Source: Anaerolineaceae bacterium UBA4781 (lineage in GTDB: Bacteria > Chloroflexota > Anaerolineae > Anaerolineales > Anaerolineaceae). Taken from it: 6,099 bases of DNA. Location: the NCBI GenBank assembly GCA_002403105.1, contig DHHD01000079.1:1-6099 (forward strand). The letters are read 5' to 3'. The notes beneath the pieces are model-generated. The model was given only the letters and a program-made list of their open reading frames with translations, did not search any database and was not told where the DNA came from. The position numbers and the translations under genes were made by a program. Of this stretch, positions 1-6,099 are shown one piece after another; the stretch's first letter is position 1; each line of letters opens with the position of its first letter.

Positions 1-491
1 TCAAATGCCCAATAATGCCTGCGCAGATGGAAAGCATACACCAGATGTTTGCGGGTGATCTTCGGTTCGGGATTTTTGCGTGTTTTGGGAGCATACTGAG
101 CAGAGAGCAAACGCGCTGCCGGAGTCTCTCCGAAATCAAAATATTCTTCTTCAAGTGTTTCAAAATCACGTCCCAGGTTCTTTTTTACCAAGCGAATGTA
201 GCGCTGAATATTGGAATTGAACTGGATTAATGGGATGGGTTCAGGCAAAACCACCAGACAGGTTAATGAACTCATATCATTATTGAACTCACGATCGGCA
301 GCCAGAAAAACAAAATTACGCTGGGCGAAGAGATTTTTATAAACACCTTTGATATCATCCGGCAGTGTATTCACTATTTCTTGCAGAGCTTTCCGATCAC
401 GTGAGGGCTGCCCACCGATGAATGTATCAGGCAGTTTCATAGCTAGATGTTCGGTCTCAAATGTCTTCCAGACGATCTTTTTTTTAGGCAT
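1..491 (-). CDS. Unrecognised protein, possibly Mog1/PsbP-like fold; C-terminal part beyond the left edge
   Basis: An open leftward frame starts with ATG at 491-489 and continues for 163 codons without a stop to the window edge, so only the N-terminal part is present. The start is supported by AAGGAG (498-503 on the plus strand, read leftward) 6 nt upstream. The protein begins MPKKKIVWKTF and has no signal peptide or membrane segment, so it is probably cytoplasmic. I do not recognise a family by motif. The order of elements (an early strand ending in 'MKLPDTF', a middle strand-rich stretch near residues 58-82, a helix-like stretch near 95-118, then 'GETPAARLLS' and a late strand 'HLVYAFHLRRHYWAF') resembles small Mog1/PsbP/LpqN-type alpha-beta domains. 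That is only an impression of fold. It is transcribed divergently from the chaperone operon, so a link to it is possible but unproven. Confidence 0.78.
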   Translation of the reverse strand, partial: MPKKKIVWKTFETEHLAMKLPDTFIGGQPSRDRKALQEIVNTLPDDIKGVYKNLFAQRNFVFLAADREFNNDMSSLTCLVVLPEPIPLIQFNSNIQRYIRLVKKNLGRDFETLEEEYFDFGETPAARLLSAQYAPKTRKNPEPKITRKHLVYAFHLRRHYWAF

Positions 492-503
492 AGATTTCTC
501 CTT

Positions 504-521
504 GTAAAAAATCATTTTTAC
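504..521 (-). promoter_or_regulatory. Perfect 7-bp dyad next to the ribosome site of the leftward gene
   Basis: GTAAAAA (504-510) and TTTTTAC (515-521) form a perfect inverted repeat around a 4-nt centre. It directly abuts the AAGGAG ribosome site (498-503) of the leftward gene. In RNA it would make a weak AT-rich hairpin in the 5' leader; in DNA it could be a protein-binding site. The surroundings are A/T-rich, so chance is a serious alternative. Confidence 0.22.
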
Positions 522-617
522 GGGGTCACAAAAAAAATCTTGAAAATCAATAATTTCTCAATTAATAAGAGTGTGCATAGGATTGTAATACATTTGATAG
601 GATATCTTTATATAAAA

Positions 618-665
618 ATCAATCAGTGAAGATATTGATGAGTTTATAAACAGAAGCAGTATAAT
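618..665 (+). promoter_or_regulatory. Candidate promoter for the chaperone operon, with an overlapping inverted repeat
   Basis: The 281-bp gap between the divergent genes (492-772) is strongly AT-rich and holds no convincing gene. The best rightward promoter candidate is an exact TATAAT (660-665) preceded by TTGATG (635-640), a 4-of-6 match to the -35 box, at a long 19-bp spacing. This would give a leader of roughly 100 nt before the ATPase gene. An inverted repeat ATCAAT (618-623) / ATTGAT (634-639) with a 10-bp spacer overlaps the -35 element and could be an operator. No CIRCE element (TTAGCACTC-N9-GAGTGCTAA) is present. In such AT-rich DNA these matches are weak evidence. Confidence 0.28.
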
Positions 666-772
666 TTTAAAATCCAAGTTACTGTAAAAGAGAATTCAGG
701 GTTGGACGAAAAAATGCAAATAGAAATAATTTTTCCAATATATGCGGCTTCAATGAATGGAGAAAAGCAATC

Positions 773-2887
773 ATGGAAATGATGATCGCAGAAGCAAGTG
801 AATTGGAAGGTAGCGGTAAAATCATTCTTGAAACGGATCAAGAAACAATACTTGCATCGCAAGAAACAACCGCTGTTCTTTCCTGCGGGGGTATTCAATG
901 TGGCGCGATCATTGAATTAAAAAAACTGGGCAAGAATATTGTTTATGTCGATAAATATCTCAGACTGCATCTGAAAGTACGATTAGGAAAATCCATTAAC
1001 GTTGACCTGAAGAAATTTTTAGAGGCTGAACACATCACTGTCCGCGTACCCCCAGCCTGGCAAAAAGAAAATGGCGAACATCTGATAAAAGGTTTTTTGG
1101 TGGATCGCGTTATCTGCAGCGATCAACGAATTCCGGTTTTTACCCTGAGCGGTGTGATCGTAATGGTTGACATTGCAAGCACAAAACCGGAAGGCATTGT
1201 GCTGGTGGGTGACCGGACTCAACTGAAGATCGAGAGCATGAAAAAAGTCGATGAGGGCATCACCGGAATAACCTATCAGGATGTAGGTGGATTATCACGT
1301 GAAATTCACCGCATTCGTGAACTGGTAGAATTCCCTTTGCGATCGCCTGAAACTTTTGCGCAGTTAGGGATCGAAGCACCACGCGGAGTAATACTCTATG
1401 GACCACCCGGAACCGGAAAAACATTAATTGCGAAAGCTTTATGCAATGAAGTAGGGGCAAAATTCTTTTCCATACAAGGACCCGAAATTGTGAGTTCGTT
1501 ATATGGAGAGAGCGAAAAACATCTACGGGATATTTTTGAAAAAGCGCGGGCAGAAGCCCCCGCCATTATATTAATTGATGAGGTGGACGCATTAGCTCCA
1601 AAACGTGAAGAAACCAGAGGTGAGGTTGAAAGAAGGCTGGTAGCTACATTATTAACGTTAATGGATGGTCTGACTGAATTAAAGGGGGTGTTAGTGATCG
1701 GAACAACCAATCGCGTCAATTCCATTGACCCGGCATTACGGCGCCCCGGACGGTTCGAACATGAGATCCATATTGGGGTTCCGGATCTTGCAGGAAGACA
1801 GCAAATATTAAACATCCATACCCGGCGTATGCCATTGGCATCTGATGTTGATCTGCAGTATATCGCGGAAAAAACGATCGGATTTGTGGGCGCAGATATC
1901 ACATCGCTATGCAGAGAAGCCGGTTATTCTGCGTTGCGCAACGCAGTACCCCAGGAAGATCTGGAAGAAGGCGAAGTATTCATTGAAGGATTGAAGGTAA
2001 ATGCACAGGATTTTCAAAGCGCTCTGAATGTCATCAAACCTTCTGCAATGCGCGAAGTATTGGTGCAAATACCCCCGGATGTTTCGTGGGATCAAATTGG
2101 GGGATTGGAAGAAGTAAAAAAGATCATTATTGAGAGCATTGTGTATGGGATCCAAAAGCCGGATGCCTATAAAGCGGCCGGCATTCGCCCTGCAAAAGGG
2201 CTGCTTCTGTATGGTCCTCCAGGGACAGGTAAAACATTGCTGGCGAAAGCGGTTGCCAATCAATGCGGGGCGAATTTTATCGCTGTACGGGGTCCGGAAT
2301 TGCGCTCCAAATGGTTCGGAGAATCCGAAGAGAAGATGCGTTTTATTTTTGCAAAAGCGCGTGAAGTCGCACCTGCAATTATCTTTTTTGATGAGATCGA
2401 TTCGCTGGGCGCCGCGCGCGGGCGAGATGCAAGTGGAATATCAGATAGTTTGGTGAATCAATTGTTGACTGAAATGGATGGCATTGAAACACTGGAAAAT
2501 GTCTTCGTGATCGCTGCTACCAACGCTGCGGATCTGTTGGATCCCGCCTTGCTGCGCCCCGGGCGCTTTGATATGCAGGTGTATATTCCCTTGCCGGATG
2601 AAGAGACCAGGAAATCCATTTTTCTCGTGCATACTCGCAAAATACCGATCGATAAAAAGGTAAATGCAGAGCAACTTGCTCGATTAACGAATAATTTTTC
2701 GGGGGCAGACATATCAGAGGTATGCCGGCTGGCGGCGCTTACTGCACTGCGTGAAGTTGATTTTAACACCCAGGGTATCAAAGTGATGATGAACCATTTT
2801 ACCAATGCCATAGACGAAGTCAGCGATACTCAAAAAAGGTTAAAACCACGCCAGATCGGATTTCATCTTTCAGAAGAAGGACAATAA
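773..2887 (+). CDS. Cdc48/p97-like double-ring AAA+ ATPase (unfoldase)
   Basis: This 704-aa protein follows the full Cdc48/p97/VAT plan and should form a hexamer that threads and unfolds proteins using ATP. Residues 1 to about 160 are a Cdc48-type N domain; 'LKVRLGKSINV' (67-77) matches the p97 stretch 'LRVRLGDVISI'. D1 starts at 'YQDVGGL' (168-174): Walker A GPPGTGKT 210-217, Walker B ending D269-E270, sensor-1 N313, arginine fingers R324 and R327. D2 starts near 437: Walker A 481-488, Walker B D540-E541, sensor-1 N584, arginine fingers R595 and R598. All catalytic residues are present in both rings. Pore loops carry aromatics: Y244 ('LYG') and W514-F515-G516. It lacks the long C-terminal tail of p97 (about 806 aa). 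The ATG at 773 has GGAGA (759-763) 9 nt upstream; an in-frame stop at 668-670 and no intervening ATG support it. It is the first gene of the rightward operon. Confidence 0.96.
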   Translation: MEMMIAEASELEGSGKIILETDQETILASQETTAVLSCGGIQCGAIIELKKLGKNIVYVDKYLRLHLKVRLGKSINVDLKKFLEAEHITVRVPPAWQKENGEHLIKGFLVDRVICSDQRIPVFTLSGVIVMVDIASTKPEGIVLVGDRTQLKIESMKKVDEGITGITYQDVGGLSREIHRIRELVEFPLRSPETFAQLGIEAPRGVILYGPPGTGKTLIAKALCNEVGAKFFSIQGPEIVSSLYGESEKHLRDIFEKARAEAPAIILIDEVDALAPKREETRGEVERRLVATLLTLMDGLTELKGVLVIGTTNRVNSIDPALRRPGRFEHEIHIGVPDLAGRQQILNIHTRRMPLASDVDLQYIAEKTIGFVGADITSLCREAGYSALRNAVPQEDLEEGEVFIEGLKVNAQDFQSALNVIKPSAMREVLVQIPPDVSWDQIGGLEEVKKIIIESIVYGIQKPDAYKAAGIRPAKGLLLYGPPGTGKTLLAKAVANQCGANFIAVRGPELRSKWFGESEEKMRFIFAKAREVAPAIIFFDEIDSLGAARGRDASGISDSLVNQLLTEMDGIETLENVFVIAATNAADLLDPALLRPGRFDMQVYIPLPDEETRKSIFLVHTRKIPIDKKVNAEQLARLTNNFSGADISEVCRLAALTALREVDFNTQGIKVMMNHFTNAIDEVSDTQKRLKPRQIGFHLSEEGQ

Positions 2888-2926
2888 AACTTGGCTGCTG
2901 GAATGCGGATCTGAATCGGAGGGATA

Positions 2927-3604
2927 ATGAATGGCTTTCTAAAAAAGAATAAACCAATTTCGGGAAACTCAATTCCGGGTTCTTCAAATAATGAAGAATG
3001 GAAAGCGCTGTTTAAAAATATTTCCATCATCGACAATGGATTGGCTGAAGCACGGGAAGCAAATAATAATCTGCATGCCCGTTTATCGCGTGTGCTGGAT
3101 GCGTTCAATAAAATAAGCGAACAGCAAGGCAGCATGCTCATTGAACTCATTAAAATAGTAGATTACTGCATGAGTTTGAATCCGGCGCCTGCGGAAATTG
3201 AAGCTGTAGAAGCTCAACTTCTTTCCATCCTTAAAGAACAAGGCGTTTCTATTTGGTCTCCTGCAATTGGAGAACCGTTGCCAGAACATTGTGAAGCGAT
3301 TGCGGTGAAGGAGACAAGTGAATTTGCTGCACAAACGGTATTGGAAGTGCTATCCCCCGGCTATCTATGGGGAGAAACGATACTGCTGCGGAGACCGCGG
3401 GTTGTGCTATCGCAAATCCCAAAACTCGAACAAATAAGGCCCCAATTAGCTGAAAGTACAGCGCTTCCTGCAAAAGGAAGAAAGCGCCCAGGTACAAAAA
3501 AAGAAAAGCAATTCGATGAGCCGTCTTACTCAGAAGATCAATCTCTAAGAGTTTATCAAGAAGATTCGGATCCAAAAAGAGAATCACCGAAAAAAGAAGA
3601 GTAA
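2927..3604 (+). CDS. grpE: Divergent GrpE-type nucleotide exchange factor for the neighbouring Hsp70
   Basis: The 225-aa product fits GrpE, the homodimeric factor that releases ADP from DnaK. Residues about 23-82 form a long charged helix typical of the paired GrpE helices. Residues 90-107 resemble the second helical part ('LLSILKEQGVSIW'). Residues 115-161 match the GrpE head: 'GEPLPEHCEAIAV' against canonical GEPFDPNLHEAVA, then 'GYLWGETILLRRPRVV' (145-160) against GYKLGDRVLRPAMVKV. The usual motif His is replaced by Cys122 and the loop is one residue shorter, so it is divergent. Unlike typical GrpE it has little N-terminal extension and a highly charged, probably disordered tail (about 180-225). 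The ATG at 2927 follows GGAGG (2918-2922) at a short 4-nt spacing and lies 39 bp after the ATPase gene. Its position just before the Hsp70 gene supports a dedicated partner. The housekeeping grpE is probably elsewhere. Confidence 0.82.
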   Translation: MNGFLKKNKPISGNSIPGSSNNEEWKALFKNISIIDNGLAEAREANNNLHARLSRVLDAFNKISEQQGSMLIELIKIVDYCMSLNPAPAEIEAVEAQLLSILKEQGVSIWSPAIGEPLPEHCEAIAVKETSEFAAQTVLEVLSPGYLWGETILLRRPRVVLSQIPKLEQIRPQLAESTALPAKGRKRPGTKKEKQFDEPSYSEDQSLRVYQEDSDPKRESPKKEE

Positions 3605-3655
3605 AGGGTTTTTAAAAAACAACCCCCAAAGGCACCACTTTTGGAGAAATTCACC

Positions 3656-3691
3656 ATGAAATGCATTGAGGATGGAGAAAAGAATGAATAA
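3656..3691 (+). CDS. Possible 11-residue leader peptide overlapping the Hsp70 start
   Basis: ATG at 3656 with GGAG (3643-3646) 9 nt upstream opens an 11-codon frame, MKCIEDGEKNE, that stops at TAA 3689-3691. The stop lies just inside the Hsp70 gene, whose ATG is at 3684, and the frame covers that gene's own GGAGA ribosome site. Translation here could couple to, or compete with, Hsp70 initiation. The ORF is so short that chance is likely; the good ribosome site and stop placement are the only support. Confidence 0.18.
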   Translation: MKCIEDGEKNE

Positions 3692-5795
3692 AAAATTTGC
3701 TATCGGAATAGACCTGGGAACTTATAATTCGTGTGCGGCATACGCAGGTGATGCAGACCATGTGTCTATTTTAAAAGATAGGCATGGACCCACGCTGCAG
3801 GGGCAATTATTTCCATCTTTTATTCGATTCGATAACAACGGCGATGCCATTGAATATGGAGAAGAAGCACGTATGCAAATGACATATGCTTCCGAACTGG
3901 TGGTATGGGGCGTAAAGAGATTGATCGGACGTTCTTACCACCAGGTGGAAAAAGATACCAAGCGTTTTGCATACTCCATATTAAAGGAAAAAAATGGCGA
4001 TATAGCGATCGCTGTGGGAAAGAAACAATACAGCCCGGCAGAAATTTCAGCGCTCATCTTAAAATGGATAAAGAACAGCGCCGAAACCTATAATCCATAT
4101 ATTACCGAACCGATCAGCAAAGCGGTCATCACCCATCCTGCATATTTCGATGCATCGCAAATCGAACAGACAAAAGAAGCGGCTCTGCACGCCGGTTTTG
4201 AAGAGATCGAATTAATTACCGAACCGGTGGCTGCAGCGATCGCCTACGGGCTTCAACTGGAATCCGCCGGTCCACAGTTCATCATGACCATTGATTGGGG
4301 GGCGGGAACCCTTGACATTGTGATCGTGTTATTAAAAACAGGTATTTCCGGGAAGCCAGTTTTGGTTGAAACAAAACCGGCGCGCGGGGATGTCGCATTG
4401 GGTGGAATTGATATGGATGACCTGCTTCTCATAAAAGCTGTTGAAATGTATGGGTTGAATGATTATCAAACGCTCATTTCCCAAACTGTTCAACCGACAT
4501 TATCCGAAGAACTGCAAGACATTCTGGGAAAGAACATTCCCCCGGAATTGAAAGATCTGTTAAAAGATAGTGAAAATGCGAAAGCCTTTGATCAGAAGAG
4601 AATCAGCATCGATCAAAGCATTTGGAATGAATTCTGCGGTTTACGCTCTCAACTTGAAAAACTGAAAATCGAACTTTCTCGGGTTCCATCTGCTCAAGGT
4701 CCGATCGCTTATCATGGGAAAACCATCCTGTTAAAAATGGCAAGAACTAAAAACGATCGTCTGGATAGAGGGGATGACTGGATCATACTGGAAGATGTAT
4801 TACAGCCGTTATTGATCTCCTTTAACAAGCAAATTGAATTTGCATTAAAAAAGAGTGGTCTGCAAAGTACAGATATCCAGCACGTTTTACTGGTGGGGGG
4901 ACCTATGCATATGCCGTGTGTGCGAAAAGTGGTCATGGATATTTTCTCAAATAACCGTGCGATCACCGGTGAACTGATGAAGATCGAGAAAGAAGGTTTC
5001 CCGGTCAGCCCCATGGAAGCGGTGGCACGCGGAGCGGCTTTGTTTGCCGGGCATATCGGTCCTGACCCGACATTAAAACGCATCCCATTTGATTACGGGG
5101 TTCTTTTCGGACAGCAGGGAGAAATCCTTGTCAGGGAAGGGGATGTTGTTCCTTGTGAAGTCTCTTACCCAACCGGGCTTGTAGGAGGCAATAAACCGGA
5201 TGGTTCGATACCCATCGGATTATATAAGCGTGAAGTGAGCCCGGAAGGGGAGATCTATACGCGTATGGGAGATTATGTATTTGTTGCGACGGTGAATAAA
5301 AATAACAAGATCAATTTTCAACCGATGTTAAGAGCCGGAGAGGATAAGACCATCAGTTTGGAGATCAAAGACCTGATTAGCGGAGATTCATTAACCCTGA
5401 ACAGGCTGAGTGTGCTGACGGGAATGAAAATTACCAAACCATTGAGAATTGAAGTGGTGATCGATGATGGAAGTGCTGCGAAGAGCAGCGAGGGAGGCGG
5501 AGGAGGTAGTGTTGATCATGAGGAATCTCATTTGGTCGATATCTCACAAAAACGGCAAGCCGCGCTGGCTGCCATAAAAATCGGGCAGTATGCATTGGAG
5601 CATAACCCGGCAGTACAAACCAACGCTCATTTGCAAAAAGAATTAAATGAAAAGATACAAAAATTAAAACAGGTGCTGCCCTCTGAAAACTCGGTCGATC
5701 AACGGTCTTACCAGCAGCTTGCCAACCGCTGCACGGAATTGATCGGACTTATGGAAACAGAAAAACTGATCAACGAAGAAGATAAATATTTATAA
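3684..5795 (+). CDS. Divergent Hsp70-family chaperone
   Basis: This 703-aa protein has a complete Hsp70 ATPase domain, which binds clients in an ATP-controlled cycle. Phosphate-1 motif IGIDLGTYNS is at 7-16 (D10, T13; the second Thr of DnaK is Tyr14). K78 lies in 'VKRLIGR', matching the catalytic Lys of Hsp70s. 'VITHPAYFD' begins at 148 and E180-P181 lies in the EP-x-AAA motif. Phosphate-2 is 'IDWGAGTLD' (203-211; canonical DLGGGTFD). The adenosine motif 'VLLVGG' is at 401-406. About 46 extra residues lie between G240 and K328 compared with DnaK. The hydrophobic VLLLDV linker is not recognisable near 460-475. A beta-type substrate domain is inferred at about 465-595, then GGGGG (604-608) and a helical C-terminus (about 617-703). 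I chose ATG 3684 because GGAGA (3674-3678) sits 5 nt upstream; in-frame TTG 3666 and ATG 3672 lack a suitably placed site. It lies 79 bp after the GrpE-like gene. Confidence 0.95.
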   Translation: MNKKFAIGIDLGTYNSCAAYAGDADHVSILKDRHGPTLQGQLFPSFIRFDNNGDAIEYGEEARMQMTYASELVVWGVKRLIGRSYHQVEKDTKRFAYSILKEKNGDIAIAVGKKQYSPAEISALILKWIKNSAETYNPYITEPISKAVITHPAYFDASQIEQTKEAALHAGFEEIELITEPVAAAIAYGLQLESAGPQFIMTIDWGAGTLDIVIVLLKTGISGKPVLVETKPARGDVALGGIDMDDLLLIKAVEMYGLNDYQTLISQTVQPTLSEELQDILGKNIPPELKDLLKDSENAKAFDQKRISIDQSIWNEFCGLRSQLEKLKIELSRVPSAQGPIAYHGKTILLKMARTKNDRLDRGDDWIILEDVLQPLLISFNKQIEFALKKSGLQSTDIQHVLLVGGPMHMPCVRKVVMDIFSNNRAITGELMKIEKEGFPVSPMEAVARGAALFAGHIGPDPTLKRIPFDYGVLFGQQGEILVREGDVVPCEVSYPTGLVGGNKPDGSIPIGLYKREVSPEGEIYTRMGDYVFVATVNKNNKINFQPMLRAGEDKTISLEIKDLISGDSLTLNRLSVLTGMKITKPLRIEVVIDDGSAAKSSEGGGGGSVDHEESHLVDISQKRQAALAAIKIGQYALEHNPAVQTNAHLQKELNEKIQKLKQVLPSENSVDQRSYQQLANRCTELIGLMETEKLINEEDKYL

Positions 5796-5854
5796 AATAA
5801 TCAATGTGATCCATTTGCATGGAATTAATAAGCCAAGAATAATTCGAGGACGAA

Positions 5855-6099
5855 ATGAATGACCCCAGCAATCCGGTAGAATCTGACATTGAAAAAGCAC
5901 GTATCTTTGCTCAACAAGCAGAGATCTTGCGCCTGCATGAAAAATACGATGAAGCCATCTTATTATTCAACCATGCCATCGAACTGCAATTCGAAGATTC
6001 CTGGACGTATGCGCACCGGGGAGAAACCTACTGCATCATGGGGAAGTACGAGGAAGCGATCCTTGATTACGAGCGTGCACTGGCATTGGATGAAAAGAA
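5855..6099 (+). CDS. TPR-repeat protein, N-terminal part only
   Basis: An open frame starts at ATG 5855 and runs 81 codons to the window edge. GAGG (5846-5849) lies 5 nt upstream. The visible part is a short N-terminal segment followed by two tetratricopeptide repeats. The first covers about residues 15-48 (Y31, A34, F38, A41 at consensus positions). The second covers about 49-81 ('RGETYCIMGKYEEAI' with G56, Y59, G63, Y65, A68, Y72, A75). TPR arrays are helical scaffolds that bind peptides or partner proteins, and many act as Hsp70 or Hsp90 cofactors. It follows the Hsp70 gene by 59 bp with no clear terminator, so it is probably the fourth gene of the operon. What lies further downstream in the protein, for example a J-domain or an effector domain, cannot be seen. 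There is no signal peptide. Confidence 0.88.
   Translation, partial: MNDPSNPVESDIEKARIFAQQAEILRLHEKYDEAILLFNHAIELQFEDSWTYAHRGETYCIMGKYEEAILDYERALALDEK

Noticed and set aside
447..629. A 60-codon rightward frame beginning inside the leftward gene and running into the AT-rich gap
   Set aside because: No well-placed ribosome site, low-complexity composition, and its first part is antisense to a better supported gene.
492..772. CIRCE operator, tRNA or other RNA gene in the divergent gap
   Set aside because: No TTAGCACTC/GAGTGCTAA pair, no cloverleaf or other recognisable structured RNA was found by reading both strands.
1396..1902. A 168-codon open frame on the minus strand inside the ATPase gene
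   Set aside because: It lies entirely opposite the well-conserved D1 ATPase region, whose frame carries Walker and arginine-finger motifs; the antisense protein shows no recognisable domain. It is a shadow.
3606..3625. Stem GGGTT / AACCC after the GrpE-like gene
   Set aside because: Five-bp stem with a ten-base loop and no T-run after it; too weak to call a terminator or regulatory hairpin.
3666..3683. Upstream in-frame starts for Hsp70 (TTG 3666, ATG 3672)
   Set aside because: Neither has a ribosome site at usable spacing, while ATG 3684 has GGAGA 5 nt upstream and places the protein start right before the first Hsp70 strand.
5810..5823. Hairpin TCCAT-TTGC-ATGGA between the Hsp70 and TPR genes
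   Set aside because: Only five base pairs and no following T-run, so it is not a convincing terminator and does not break the operon.
1..6099. CRISPR arrays, insertion sequences, or attachment sites
   Set aside because: No spaced direct repeats, terminal inverted repeats, transposase or integrase coding was seen.

Overview
The window looks bacterial. All genes have Shine-Dalgarno-type ribosome sites, the genes are closely packed, and the Hsp70 and GrpE relatives are of bacterial type. GC content is in the low-to-mid forties by eye. The sequence is rich in GATC and CGATCG and holds three copies of the octamer GCGATCGC, a word known to be abundant in many cyanobacteria. A Cdc48/p97-type ATPase beside an Hsp70 also seems plausible for Chloroflexota. 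I cannot fix the phylum from this window.

Layout. Positions 1-491 hold the first 163 codons of a leftward gene that runs off the left edge; its product is unrecognised but may have a Mog1/PsbP-like fold. Positions 492-772 are a very AT-rich divergent intergenic region with weak promoter and dyad candidates. Four rightward genes follow with short gaps (39, 79 and 59 bp) and no convincing terminator between them: a double-ring Cdc48/p97-like AAA+ ATPase (773-2887), a divergent GrpE-type nucleotide exchange factor (2927-3604), a divergent Hsp70 (3684-5795), and the start of a TPR protein cut by the right edge (5855-6099).

How the genes may work together. The central point is that the small 225-aa protein is a GrpE relative. 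This makes the operon a set of an Hsp70, its probable nucleotide exchange factor, a hexameric unfoldase with two apparently intact ATPase rings, and a TPR protein. By analogy with the DnaK-GrpE-ClpB bi-chaperone machine, and with eukaryotic p97 and Hsp70 with TPR cofactors, the likely job is ATP-driven unfolding, disaggregation or remodelling of particular client proteins. No J-domain protein and no CIRCE-type heat-shock operator is visible. The Hsp70 differs from DnaK in several places (inserted segment in the nucleotide-binding domain, altered phosphate-2 motif, missing canonical interdomain linker, glycine-rich hinge), which points to a specialised system rather than the housekeeping chaperone. 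The functional link is inferred from family membership and gene order; nothing here shows the client.
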